From: Litorimonas sp947503715
GTDB lineage: Bacteria; Pseudomonadota; Alphaproteobacteria; Caulobacterales; Maricaulaceae
DNA length: 64,000 nt
Direction of reading: 5' to 3'
Assembly: GCF_050271975.1 (NCBI RefSeq)
Contig: NZ_CP189850.1
Location: 1,922,001 to 1,986,000 of the forward strand
Shown: piece by piece, positions 46,205 through 55,767 of the stretch
Numbering within the stretch: the first letter of the stretch is position 1
How the letters are laid out: each line of letters begins with the position of its first letter
Program-made: the position numbers and the translations under genes
The notes under the pieces: model-generated
Told to the model about the DNA's origin: nothing
Databases searched by the model: none
The model's input: only the letters and a program-made list of their open reading frames with translations

Positions 46205-46944
46205 CCGTTAAGTGCATCTTCCAGAAGTTGCTCAAGACGACGCGTATCCGCACCGGACACATATTCATCACCAATCACAAAGAACGGTGTGCCCGTCAGA
46301 GCAGGTAAGCGATTGGCGAGTATAAGCGTATCTTCAATATGTTGTTCAATGGATGGATCCGCGAGGTCTGCATCGAATTTCCGCATATCCAGACCGACCT
46401 CTTCGGCCAGATCACGAATGCTGTCTGCCGTCAGGCTTTTCGATTCCATCAGGGCGAAGTGCATGGCTGAATATTTACCCTGACGCGCGGCGGCGAGGGC
46501 GGCCTTCGCGGCTGGACGGGATGTCTTGGTCCGATTGTCAAGAATGGGGAGCTCTTTGAACACAACGCGGATATCATCGCCATGTTCTTCAATCGCCTCT
46601 TTGACCCAAGGTGTCGCGCGTTTGCAGAACCCACAATTATAATCGAAAAATTCGACAATGGTGACTTTGGCATCTTTCGGCCCGATGGAGACGTCGCGCG
46701 GATCATTTTCGAGGGCGTCTCTGGCCGCAACGATTGACGCGCGGTTGAGTTCTTCCTCCGCCGCCATTTCTTTGACTTGCAGGGCTTCAATGGCTTCGCG
46801 AATGATTTCGGGGTTTTCGAGGAGATAGCTTCGCACGATCTCTTCGATCTCGGTTTTATTCAGATCAGTCGTTGGGCCGGCTTCGGCGCAACCGGAAATC
46901 ATCAGGCCAGCCGTCGCGATGGACGTCATTAAAAGGGTTCTCAT
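46201..46944 (-). CDS. DsbA-family thiol oxidoreductase, lipoprotein (Com1-like)
   Basis: 247 residues. Lipobox LMISGC (Cys19), then a helical N-terminal extension (IEEIVRSYLLENPEIIREA) typical of the Com1/ScsC/BdbD-like group, where it mediates oligomerisation. The thioredoxin fold has active site Cys104-Gly-Phe-Cys107 (FFDYNCGFCKRA) and the cis-Pro in TGTPFF. It forms or isomerises periplasmic disulphides. Nearby cysteine-bearing lipoproteins are possible clients, but this is inference. Confidence 0.92.
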   Translation of the reverse strand: MRTLLMTSIATAGLMISGCAEAGPTTDLNKTEIEEIVRSYLLENPEIIREAIEALQVKEMAAEEELNRASIVAARDALENDPRDVSIGPKDAKVTIVEFFDYNCGFCKRATPWVKEAIEEHGDDIRVVFKELPILDNRTKTSRPAAKAALAAARQGKYSAMHFALMESKSLTADSIRDLAEEVGLDMRKFDADLADPSIEQHIEDTLILANRLPALTGTPFFVIGDEYVSGADTRRLEQLLEDALNG

Positions 46945-47002
46945 GGCAATATCTTTCGTCAGGACGCGCGGACGCGGTTACGGACTCTATAAGGTATAAA
47001 TA

Positions 47003-48418
47003 TCAGCGGGTGGTTAAGGAGACGAGGGGTTTGCGCCCCGCCCGACGGCGGCCATCTTTGGTCGCTAACTGTGTCTCTGCGACGACAACTATATCCGAGG
47101 CCCGACGCCATTGCGGCAGTGTGCGGGGGAGGTCTTCCTGCGCACGTTGGGCAAAAGACCGGGCACTGACAATATCGCCGCGCGCATAGAACCGTTCCGC
47201 CGTTGCATATTTGGCCAGGGCGTCTTCACCTTGTGCGGCATAGACATCGGCCAGAAGACGCCAAGCATGGGCGTTATTCGGCTCATATTGCAGCGCAGCT
47301 TTCAGGAGTTCGACAGCGCGCGTGTAATCGCCCGTATCGCGGGTTTGCATTTTTGATTGGGCCAGCGCGATCATAAGGAGAGGCGCGTCAGGTTTGCGGT
47401 CCAACGCATCTTGGGCCGGCGCAATTGACGCTTCACCTTGGCCGGACTCATAAAGGATTTGCGCCTTCAACTCGTAGAAATACGGATTGCCGGGTTCTTC
47501 CTCAATCAAACTATCAATCTCTTTAATCGCCTGTTTTAGGTCGGCCTGTTTGAAGTTGGCCACGGCGCGGGCATAGCGGGCATATTGAGATTGGTCGGAG
47601 AGTGGGAAGCGGGAATAGACGAGCTGCGGCCCTTCGAGGAAGCCCCGCAATTTTGCCTGCATCATCTTGTGCTTATGAATTTCTTCGGGTGTGTCTGTTT
47701 TGCCCGTATGTTCAGAATCGCGAACTTTTTCACGCAGGGCGTCAATGCGGTCAGCCGAGAGTGGATGCCCACGAAAATAGGGATAGCGTCGTGCTTGGCT
47801 CAGCACTTCTTGCGCGCGGAAGTTTTCGAAAAATTCGATCAAGCCTTCACTGCTCTGACCCGTGCGGTCCATATATTCGAACGCATATTGATCAGCCGCG
47901 GCTTCATTTACGCGGGAATAGGCGAGAGCTTCGAGGACGCCGAATTGCTGCGACCCACCAATAACGAGTGCGCCCGCTTCAGCTTCCCCAGCGAGGATAG
48001 CGGCAAGGCCAAGACCCGCTGCGATGAGCATAGCGCCATAGGCGCTGCGATTGCCGTAATCTGATCGCACAATATGCCCGCCCGTAATATGGCCCGTCTC
48101 ATGCGCGATCACGCCTTTGAGCTGGTTCGGATTGTCGGCTTCGAGTATGAGGCCGGAATGGAGAAATATGTTCTGTCCGCGCGTGACGAAAGCATTCAGG
48201 GACGGATCATTGACGAGGTAGATATCGACGGAGGATGGGTTTAGCCCGCCTGCGCGTAAAATCGGATCCGTAAACTCCCGCAGCGTTTCTTCAATCTCGG
48301 TATCCCGCAGCAGGGATTGCGCATTGGCTTGCGCCGCACAAACACAGACCGAAAGGCATGCGATCAGAAATAGTCTCAGCCGTTTGGCGAGGTGGAGAGG
48401 CCTGTGAGTCATAAGCAT
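47003..48418 (-). CDS. BepA-like M48 metalloprotease with TPR repeats
   Basis: 471 residues. A signal peptide (LRLFLIACLSVCVCAAQANA) is followed by the M48 protease domain with HETGHITGGH and the third-ligand segment RVNEAAADQYAFEY. The C-terminal half (about residues 260-440) is TPR repeats (NPYFYELKAQILYESGQGEAS, ALQYEPNNAHAWRLLADVYAAQG). This is the BepA/YfgC layout, which degrades or matures stalled outer-membrane proteins at the BAM complex. It ends in a basic RRAGRK tail. Confidence 0.92.
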   Translation of the reverse strand: MLMTHRPLHLAKRLRLFLIACLSVCVCAAQANAQSLLRDTEIEETLREFTDPILRAGGLNPSSVDIYLVNDPSLNAFVTRGQNIFLHSGLILEADNPNQLKGVIAHETGHITGGHIVRSDYGNRSAYGAMLIAAGLGLAAILAGEAEAGALVIGGSQQFGVLEALAYSRVNEAAADQYAFEYMDRTGQSSEGLIEFFENFRAQEVLSQARRYPYFRGHPLSADRIDALREKVRDSEHTGKTDTPEEIHKHKMMQAKLRGFLEGPQLVYSRFPLSDQSQYARYARAVANFKQADLKQAIKEIDSLIEEEPGNPYFYELKAQILYESGQGEASIAPAQDALDRKPDAPLLMIALAQSKMQTRDTGDYTRAVELLKAALQYEPNNAHAWRLLADVYAAQGEDALAKYATAERFYARGDIVSARSFAQRAQEDLPRTLPQWRRASDIVVVAETQLATKDGRRRAGRKPLVSLTTR

Positions 48419-48525
48419 GATGTGAGACCTCTCCGTAAAACCGTCAAGTTACGCCGCCTCCATGTATCAGTGACATTTTCGTGACCACTGACCCTGGTAT
48501 GGCGACATAAGTTATATTCATCAGC

Positions 48526-51500
48526 CTATTTACGGCGTGACCACCACCCGCGTTTCTTCTTTTTCTCTGGCGCTTTTTCAGGTGCGGCCTTTGACGGCGC
48601 AACAGCCGGTTTAGGCGTAGCTGCGGCTTCGGCTTTCGGCGTTTCAGCAGCAGGTTTCGCTTTTGCCGGCGCTTTGCGGGTCCGCGTTGGTTTGGCTTCA
48701 GATGCAACCGGGTCTGCTTTCGCTTTTGGCGCTGCTTTCTTGGCGGGAGCTTTCTTCGCCGGAGCCTTTTTTGCAGCAGGAGCTTTTTTCGCCGGTGCTT
48801 TCCGCGTTGCTTTCGGCTTCGCCTCCGCTTGGGCTTCGGGCTCTGCTTTTTTGGCAGGGGCCTTCCGCTTACGTGCAGGCTTAGGCGCGTCCTCCGTCAC
48901 CGCCGTTTCCGCGGCCTTTTTCGCCGGGGCTTTGCGAGTCCGTTTCGGCTTTGCGGGCGCGTCGTCTTTTGGCGCTTCCTCTTTAGCCTTCGCAGGCGCT
49001 TTCCGCGTCCGCTTTGGTGCAACCTTCGCTTCAGTTTCCGCGTCAGCTTTTTTCGAAGGTGCCCGACGTTTCCGTGCGGGTTTCGCCGGGGCTTCAGTTT
49101 CCGCCTCAGCCTTTTTCACAGGTGCTTTACGCGTCCGTTTCGGCTTGGGCGTCTCGGATGTTTCCGTGGTCTCAGCTTTTTTGGCTGGCGCACGGCGAGT
49201 CCGCTTAGGCTTATCTTCCGTGACTTCGGCAGTGTCCGCTTTAGCCTTAGCAGGCGCGCGACGCTTACGAGTTGGCTTCGGCTTATCCTCGGACGCGACC
49301 TCAGTGTCCGAACTGGACTTCCGGCTTGGCGCCTTGCGACGTGTGCCGGAACGTGGCTTTGGCTTGTCTTCCGCTTCCGGCGTTTCGGTTTTCGCTTCCG
49401 CCATATCAGACTTTGTCTCGGCAGATTTCGATGGCGCGCGACGACGGCGACGTTTTGGCTTGGTCTCAGCCTCGTCCTTCGCTGTGTCAGTTTTAGGCTC
49501 AATCACCTCAAGCGCGTCATCAGAGGATGAATTCTCAGATTCGTTATTCTGATTTTCTGTATTCCGCGAACGACCCCGTCCACCGCGACGCCCCCGACGG
49601 GACCGACGACGACCGGAACGACGATTATCATCGTTCTCTTCATCAGAGGAATCAGACTTAGCGGATTCGGATGAGTCGGACTCGTCTTCGTCTTTTTCTT
49701 TAGACTTTGGTTTCGGCTTGCGCTTGGACTGCTCGATCTCTTTCTTGAAGTCCTGCTCGATTTTCACAAGCGGGTCTTTGCGCTTATCACCACGCTTCTC
49801 TATGACTTCGAGTTCGAAATTCGGACGAATGAGATCATCATCGCCTACGACTTCGGTGAAGACATCTGCGACCTGATCGACTTGCGTCAGCAAATTGCGC
49901 TTCTCATTCAAGAGATAAAGCGCCACATCCTGCGACGTCTTCAGGCGAATGCGCTTGGCTTTCCCGCGCACGGCGAAATCTTCAACAGCGCGGATCGCGG
50001 CGAGGGCCGAGCTTTCAATTGTCCGCTTACGTCCAACACCACCACAATGTGGGCAGGAGGTTGTCGAGCCTTCGAGAAGGGAGCGACGACGACGCTGACG
50101 GCTGATTTCCATCAAACCGAATTGTGAAATGCGAGAGGTTTGGATGCGGGCACGATCCTGTGATAGGGCCTCCTTCATCTTGCGCTCAACGGCGCGGTTA
50201 TTCTTGTTCTCGTCCATATCAATGAAATCGACAACGATGAGCCCTGCCAAGTCGCGCAGACGCATTTGACGCGCGAGCTCTTCGGCGGCTTCGATATTGG
50301 TTTTCAAAGCTGTGCGCTCAATATTGCGTTCTTTTGTTGAACGGCCTGAGTTCACATCGACGGAGATCAACGCTTCCGTCGGATGAATCACGAGATAGCC
50401 ACCGGATTTCAGTTGGACCGTGGCATCGAGCGAGTTCTCGATCTGCTTCTCCGCGCCGTAGCGTAGGAAGAGCGGGATTTCATCATCATATTGTTTCACG
50501 AATTTCGCGTGACTCGGCATTAGCATATTGATGAAGGTGCTGGCCGTGTCATAGGCATCGTCGCCCTGAACAAGAATTTCCTCAATGTCTTTATTATAGA
50601 GATCGCGGATAGAGCGTTTAACGAGATTGCCTTCCTCATGGATGAGGGCAGGGGCACTGGAATTCATCGTCGTTTCGCGGATTTCAGACCAGAGACGGGA
50701 GAGATAGTCATAATCCCGTTCAATCTCGGCCTTGGTGCGTTTTGCCCCAGCGGTCCGGACAATCACGCCCATACCTTTGGGGACATCCAAGCCGCCCATG
50801 ATGGATTTCAGACGTTTGCGATCTGACCCATTAGAAATCTTACGCGAAATACCGCCGCCACGCGGGGTGTTTGGCATCAACACGCAATAGCGTCCGGCGA
50901 GGGACAGGTAAGTTGTCATCGCTGCGCCTTTATTCCCGCGCTCTTCCTTTACGGCTTGGACGAGGAGAATTTGGCCACGTTTGATGACTTCTTGAATTTT
51001 GTACCGACGGCGCGAAATACGCTTACGGCGTTTGACGGCGACGTTGACCTGCTCATCCGCGATTTCGGCATCATTTTCATCTGTCGCGTCATCATCATCG
51101 GGGTCGAGGTTTTCGTCACGCTCTTCTTCCTCGTCATCGGAATCATCTTCGGATCCGTCGTCCTCATCCTCATCATCTTCAGACTCGTCATCCTCGTCTG
51201 ATTTTGTACGGGACTTGCGCTTGGCATGGGACGCCTTGCGCTTTTCCTCTTCCTCATCCGCGCGGCGCTGATCTTCCTCTTCCTGTTCTTTCAGGGCGAG
51301 TTTGTCAGCTTCCGGAATTTTATAATAATCCGGATGGATTTCGGAAAAGGCGAGGAAGCCGTGACGGTTTCCACCATATTCGATGAAAGCGGCCTGTAGG
51401 GAGGGTTCAACGCGTGTGACGCGGGCGAGATAGACATTGCCGCGGAGTTGCCGCTTGTGACGGCTCTCAAAGTCTAGTTCTTCAACACGGTTGGCATCGA

Positions 51501-51558
51501 CGATGACCACGCGGGTTTCTTCCGGGTGGGCTGCATCGATAAGCATACGTTTTGTCAT
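48526..51558 (-). CDS. rne: Ribonuclease E
   Basis: About 1010 residues from ATG 51558, with CGGAGAA upstream. The S1 domain is split by a ~85-residue highly acidic insert (about residues 85-170), an alphaproteobacterial trait. The catalytic core has SVDVNSGRSTKERN and VVDFIDMDENKN (Mg-binding Asp), and the zinc-link TSCPHCGG. From ~640 onward it is a disordered scaffold: acidic and RRGRRGGRGR blocks, then many PKRTRKAPAKK-type repeats, ending KKKKRGWWSRRK. It is the mRNA-decay endonuclease and degradosome platform. Its promoter is in the ~400-bp leader shared with the amidase gene. Confidence 0.96.
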   Translation of the reverse strand: MTKRMLIDAAHPEETRVVIVDANRVEELDFESRHKRQLRGNVYLARVTRVEPSLQAAFIEYGGNRHGFLAFSEIHPDYYKIPEADKLALKEQEEEDQRRADEEEEKRKASHAKRKSRTKSDEDDESEDDEDEDDGSEDDSDDEEEERDENLDPDDDDATDENDAEIADEQVNVAVKRRKRISRRRYKIQEVIKRGQILLVQAVKEERGNKGAAMTTYLSLAGRYCVLMPNTPRGGGISRKISNGSDRKRLKSIMGGLDVPKGMGVIVRTAGAKRTKAEIERDYDYLSRLWSEIRETTMNSSAPALIHEEGNLVKRSIRDLYNKDIEEILVQGDDAYDTASTFINMLMPSHAKFVKQYDDEIPLFLRYGAEKQIENSLDATVQLKSGGYLVIHPTEALISVDVNSGRSTKERNIERTALKTNIEAAEELARQMRLRDLAGLIVVDFIDMDENKNNRAVERKMKEALSQDRARIQTSRISQFGLMEISRQRRRRSLLEGSTTSCPHCGGVGRKRTIESSALAAIRAVEDFAVRGKAKRIRLKTSQDVALYLLNEKRNLLTQVDQVADVFTEVVGDDDLIRPNFELEVIEKRGDKRKDPLVKIEQDFKKEIEQSKRKPKPKSKEKDEDESDSSESAKSDSSDEENDDNRRSGRRRSRRGRRGGRGRSRNTENQNNESENSSSDDALEVIEPKTDTAKDEAETKPKRRRRRAPSKSAETKSDMAEAKTETPEAEDKPKPRSGTRRKAPSRKSSSDTEVASEDKPKPTRKRRAPAKAKADTAEVTEDKPKRTRRAPAKKAETTETSETPKPKRTRKAPVKKAEAETEAPAKPARKRRAPSKKADAETEAKVAPKRTRKAPAKAKEEAPKDDAPAKPKRTRKAPAKKAAETAVTEDAPKPARKRKAPAKKAEPEAQAEAKPKATRKAPAKKAPAAKKAPAKKAPAKKAAPKAKADPVASEAKPTRTRKAPAKAKPAAETPKAEAAATPKPAVAPSKAAPEKAPEKKKKRGWWSRRK

Positions 51559-51963
51559 GGTGTTCTCCGGGGGTTCGCGCGTCTGCCCAACATTTGGGTC
51601 GCTGCGAAACAAAAAGGGTTGGAATGAGGTTCAGGGCCGCCAAGCGCAGGATGCGGACCGCGGGAGCGGTCTCTTTCGTCATCACTGTCTGTTGCAAGGC
51701 GTGCATAAAAACTTTCGAGATGCAGTCAGGCAAAGTGCCGAAAACTGCGTGCAAAAGGCGAGGGGGCATAAGGTTCAGCCAGCCGGACTCGCGTTTCAGT
51801 CGCGTCTGTGCCTCATTTTCGCCAAAAGGGCAAAGCATTTGTCAGTTTCATGACGGTCAGTTGGATTGTCCTGAAAAACAGTGGGAACGGAGCCTTCTTT
51901 TCGCACCACTCATTCGCCTTTGATAAGACTTTATTCACCATGAAATCTGCATAAGCCTGACCT
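51559..51963. other. Divergent leader region between rne and the amidase gene
   Basis: About 405 bp without a supportable gene; ORFs here have no ribosome sites or recognisable products. By analogy with other bacteria, where RNase E autoregulates through a long 5' leader, most of this is probably rne untranslated leader plus two divergent promoters. I could not place promoters confidently. Confidence 0.5.
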
Positions 51964-52812
51964 GTGAAAGCTCTCTTTAAGATCGCTGTACCCATAATGC
52001 TGCTCAGTCCGGTGATGGCTTGGGCTGGTGTGCCCGTGCCGCGTATCAAGCCCAAGGGGGAGACGGCGCAGCCTGTTGTGGTCGTCGATCAGAATCGATT
52101 TGTAGGCATTCCCTATCCCATTCTTAAGCCCATTCGAAAGATTGTGCGCAAACCCGTTATCGTGATTGACCCAGGCCATGGCGGGCGCGACCCCGGCGCC
52201 GTTGGGGCCAAGGGGACATTGGAAAAGACGATTACGACGGCGGCTGCAAATGAACTGGCGGCGCTCTTACGATCCTCTGGAAAATATGATGTCATCATCA
52301 CGCGGACATCCGATGTTTATGTCGATCATGATGACCGCCTTCGCATTGCGCGGACGGGGCAGGCGGACTTGTTCATTTCTATCCATGCCGACTCGACGGC
52401 GAGTAAATCCGCACGTGGGGCTTCGGTTTATACATTGGCTGATCGCGCAAAAGGCCGTCAGAAGCGGATCGTGAATAACCAGAACTGGATTTTGGACGTT
52501 GACCTCTCAAAGGAAAGCGACCCCGTCGGGGATATTCTCGTCGATTTGGCGCAACGCAAGACCGAGAGCCAATCCGACGAATTCGCGGAAATGTTGCTGG
52601 CGGAATTGGAAGGGAAGACAAAGCTGATCGGAAATTCCCATCGCCGCGCCGGATATTATGTTCTGTTAGCGCCAGATGTGCCTGCCGTGCTCTTGGAACT
52701 GGGGTTCTTGTCAAATCTTGAGGATGAGAAACTGCTCAAGAAAAAATCGCATCGTGATAAGATTACTAAGGCCGTTGCGAAGACGATTGACGACTATATG
52801 GCGAACCGCTGA
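51964..52812 (+). CDS. N-acetylmuramoyl-L-alanine amidase (AmiC type)
   Basis: 282 residues, GTG start at 51964. A signal peptide (ALFKIAVPIMLLSPVMAWA) is followed by a short linker and an Amidase_3 catalytic domain: VIDPGHGGRDPGAVG with the first zinc His, then SIHADS (His) and LELGFLSN (Glu). It cleaves the peptide from MurNAc during cell separation. A PBP1A gene follows 89 bp downstream, the usual alphaproteobacterial order. Confidence 0.95.
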   Translation: MKALFKIAVPIMLLSPVMAWAGVPVPRIKPKGETAQPVVVVDQNRFVGIPYPILKPIRKIVRKPVIVIDPGHGGRDPGAVGAKGTLEKTITTAAANELAALLRSSGKYDVIITRTSDVYVDHDDRLRIARTGQADLFISIHADSTASKSARGASVYTLADRAKGRQKRIVNNQNWILDVDLSKESDPVGDILVDLAQRKTESQSDEFAEMLLAELEGKTKLIGNSHRRAGYYVLLAPDVPAVLLELGFLSNLEDEKLLKKKSHRDKITKAVAKTIDDYMANR

Positions 52813-52901
52813 AGTCTAAGCTGAAGCTAGGTCTTTATTATAGGCTTTCGCCTCTGTAACACCCCAATATGGCCGCATTCGGCCTCCAGATGATTCGAGC
52901 T

Positions 52902-55724
52902 ATGACTGAAACACTCACGCCCCTAGATCAGCCTGACACACCCAAGAAACGGTCCCGTTTTTGGAATATCGTGAAATGGTTATTCATTGTCGGGCTTGTC
53001 GGCGGTCTGATTGCAGCGATTGTGATTTTCGTTTTCATCGTGCGGTCTACCCGCGACTTGCCGAGTGTGCAAAGTCTCTCCGAATATAGTCCGCCCGTGA
53101 TGAGCCGTGTTCATGCAGGTGACGGTAAACTCATCAGTGAATTCAGAACGGAAGCCCGCGTATTTGTCCCGATTGAGACGGTGCCGACAAATTTGCAGCG
53201 CGCTTTTGTTTCGTCCGAAGACCAGCGGTTTTACACACATAATGGCTGGGACCCGAAAGGGCTTTTGCGCGCGGCCCTCACTGGCGTCCCAAAATACCTA
53301 CAAGGCAAACGAGTCGGCGGGACATCTACGATTACGCAGCAAGTCGCGAAAAACTTCCTCGTCGGGGATGATTATTCAATCCGTCGCAAAGTCCGCGAAA
53401 TTGCGATTGCACGCCGGATGGAAGAGGCCTTGAGTAAGGACGAAATCCTCGAGCTCTATTTGAATGATAACTATTTCGGGCGTGGCGCTTATGGCGTGGC
53501 GACGGCGTCGCTGAACATATTTGGTAAGAACATGGATCAGTTAACGTTGGGCGAGATGGCCTATCTCGCGCTCGTCGTGAAGGGCCCATCCAATTATGAA
53601 TTGGATGTTCCGGTCGAAAAAGATCGCGCTTTGGCCCGTCGTCGCTATGTCTTGGGACGTATGGTTGATGACGGTTACATCACGCAGGAACAAGCTGATG
53701 CGGCCAATGCCGAAGATCTGATCCCCGTCGACCGTCTACTCGGAGATGAATATCTTGCGGCGGAATATTTCGTCGAGGAAGCGCGGAAACAGATCTACAC
53801 GATGTATGGTCAGGACGAGCTCTACGAGGGTGGCCTGTCCATCCGTACAACGCTCGACACGTCCATGCAGTTGGAGGGCCGTCGCGCCCTGCGCCGGGGT
53901 CTGGAGATGATGGACCGTCGCCATGGCTATCGTGGGCCGCTTGCGACGCTGGACTCGATGGATGATTGGAAGCTGAAACTGGCAGAGGTCGTAGCGCCAG
54001 CCGATATTGGCGATTGGCGCAAAGCCATTGTGCTGGAAGCTTCCGACACATCCGCGAAACTCGCTTTCATTCCAGAGGTTGAACTGAAGGAAGAAGAAGA
54101 TTTTCCCGAAACCGACTCACGCGGAACATTGGCGCTGGCCGATATCGCGTGGGCGAAAAAAGCCCTCGCCAAAGGCGCTGTAGGGCCGGAGGTCACCTCC
54201 GTTAAATCCGTCGTGAAAACAGGCGATGTCATTCTCGTGCAACGCAAGCCTGTAAAAGAGGGCGAAGCGCCATCGACCGAATATAATCTTCGCCAAGTGC
54301 CAAAAGCCAATGGCGGCCTTATCGCAATGGACCCGAATACAGGACGTGTCTTGGCGATGGTCGGCGGTTATAGTTTTGAACAGTCCCAGTTCAACCGCGT
54401 CACACAAGCCAAACGACAACCGGGTTCCGCCTTTAAGCCTTTTGTTTACGCGGCTGCATTGAATGAAGGTTTCACGCCTTCCAGCCAAATTCTGGACGCA
54501 CCTTTCGTGATTGAGCGCAGTGACGCCGATTGCGAAGACGAACGGGGCGATCTGCAATTACGCGGGTCGCAAGAGGAGCGCGATGAAAGCGAGTTTACGT
54601 CGGAAGAAGAAGAGTGCGAACGCTTCTATAAGCCAGAAAACTATAATGCGGGAAATTTCTACGGGCTCTCAACGCTTCGCTTGGGCATTGAGAAATCGCG
54701 GAATGCGATGACCGTGCGTTTGGCCAATGAGATGGGCATGGCCCCCGTCATGCGCCTATCCAAAGATTTCGGCATTTATGACGAACCCCGCCCGGAACTC
54801 GCTTGGGCACTGGGGGCTGGCGAGACGACAGTCTTACGTATGGCGACGGCCTATTCCGCGATGATAAATGGCGGAAAGATGGTGGAGCCGCGCATCCTTG
54901 ACCGTGTGCAGGATGGTGACGGGAAAACAGTTTTCAATGCGTTTGAAGTCGAGTGTGCGGATTGTCGTCAGGACGACTATCTCGGTGGGCCACCGCCCAA
55001 CTTGCCCGACACGCGGGAACAGGTGATCGACCCCGTCACAGCCTATCAGATGACCTATATCATGCAGGGCGTTGTTGAGAACGGCACGGGTGCGCGTTTG
55101 CGGTCTCTAGGTCGTCCATTAGGCGGTAAGACCGGAACAACGAATGATAGTTTCGATAACTGGTTTATGGGTTTCTCACCCGACCTCGTTGTTGGGGTCT
55201 ATGTTGGGGTTGATACGCCGGAACAGATGGGCCGCGAGACGGGATCATCCTCTGCAGCGCCAATTGTGAAAGATTTTCTTGAAACTGTCCTCGAAGGCCA
55301 GGCTAAAGTGCCGTTCCGCATTCCGGACGGTGTGACCCTCGCGCCCGTCAATCGTGCGACGGGAGAGCCTACCTATATCGGCGCGCCGGACTTTATTTTG
55401 GAAGCGTTCAAACCCGGTACGGAACCGACCGTTGGGAGTTTGAAGCGCACAATCCGTGTTGGCTCGGGTACAGATTCGCTGGGCGGATTTTTCGGCTCTG
55501 ACCTTCCGTCCGCTACCGGGGACGACAAAGCGTCGGAAGGGGAGGAGGCGGAAGCTACAGATGAAGGTGTCGAGACGGATTTAGAGGCCGTCCTCGACCG
55601 CGCGACCAACGCTGTCAACGACACGGGGACCGAGGCGAGACCGGATATGCCGGATGAAACTAAATTACCCGAAGTCCAAACTGAGAAACCCGTCGAAAAG
55701 GCGCTGGACGACGGCTTGTACTAA
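52902..55724 (+). CDS. mrcA: Penicillin-binding protein 1A (bifunctional transglycosylase/transpeptidase)
   Basis: 940 residues from ATG 52902 (ATG 52890 and 52869 are in frame). A cytoplasmic N-terminus and one helix (LFIVGLVGGLIAAIVIFVFI) are followed by the glycosyltransferase domain with catalytic Glu106 (SSEDQRFYTHNG) and TSTITQQVAKN, an OB-like insert (about residues 355-470), and the transpeptidase domain with Ser509 (GSAFKPFVYAAAL), SRNAMT and GGKTGTTND. An acidic disordered tail follows. It polymerises and crosslinks peptidoglycan. Confidence 0.97.
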   Translation: MTETLTPLDQPDTPKKRSRFWNIVKWLFIVGLVGGLIAAIVIFVFIVRSTRDLPSVQSLSEYSPPVMSRVHAGDGKLISEFRTEARVFVPIETVPTNLQRAFVSSEDQRFYTHNGWDPKGLLRAALTGVPKYLQGKRVGGTSTITQQVAKNFLVGDDYSIRRKVREIAIARRMEEALSKDEILELYLNDNYFGRGAYGVATASLNIFGKNMDQLTLGEMAYLALVVKGPSNYELDVPVEKDRALARRRYVLGRMVDDGYITQEQADAANAEDLIPVDRLLGDEYLAAEYFVEEARKQIYTMYGQDELYEGGLSIRTTLDTSMQLEGRRALRRGLEMMDRRHGYRGPLATLDSMDDWKLKLAEVVAPADIGDWRKAIVLEASDTSAKLAFIPEVELKEEEDFPETDSRGTLALADIAWAKKALAKGAVGPEVTSVKSVVKTGDVILVQRKPVKEGEAPSTEYNLRQVPKANGGLIAMDPNTGRVLAMVGGYSFEQSQFNRVTQAKRQPGSAFKPFVYAAALNEGFTPSSQILDAPFVIERSDADCEDERGDLQLRGSQEERDESEFTSEEEECERFYKPENYNAGNFYGLSTLRLGIEKSRNAMTVRLANEMGMAPVMRLSKDFGIYDEPRPELAWALGAGETTVLRMATAYSAMINGGKMVEPRILDRVQDGDGKTVFNAFEVECADCRQDDYLGGPPPNLPDTREQVIDPVTAYQMTYIMQGVVENGTGARLRSLGRPLGGKTGTTNDSFDNWFMGFSPDLVVGVYVGVDTPEQMGRETGSSSAAPIVKDFLETVLEGQAKVPFRIPDGVTLAPVNRATGEPTYIGAPDFILEAFKPGTEPTVGSLKRTIRVGSGTDSLGGFFGSDLPSATGDDKASEGEEAEATDEGVETDLEAVLDRATNAVNDTGTEARPDMPDETKLPEVQTEKPVEKALDDGLY

Positions 55725-55740
55725 GCCCGATTTAAAGCCA

Positions 55741-55767
55741 TATCAGCTCTCGTTATGAGAGCTGATA
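55741..55767 (+). promoter_or_regulatory. Perfect 11-bp hairpin over the prfB start codon
   Basis: TATCAGCTCTC (55741-55751), loop GTTAT, GAGAGCTGATA (55757-55767). The ATG at 55755-55757 spans the loop and first stem base. No Shine-Dalgarno is exposed upstream. It may terminate mrcA transcripts, though no T tract follows, or limit prfB initiation. Confidence 0.6.

Noticed and set aside
48674..49552. 292-codon + strand ORF opposite the rne tail
   Set aside because: It is the antisense of the KAPAKK repeat region; its Phe/Gly/Ala-rich composition is the mirror of that low-complexity sequence.
51491..51923. Overlapping + strand ORFs in the rne leader
   Set aside because: They lack ribosome sites and coherent protein features and overlap the expected rne untranslated leader.
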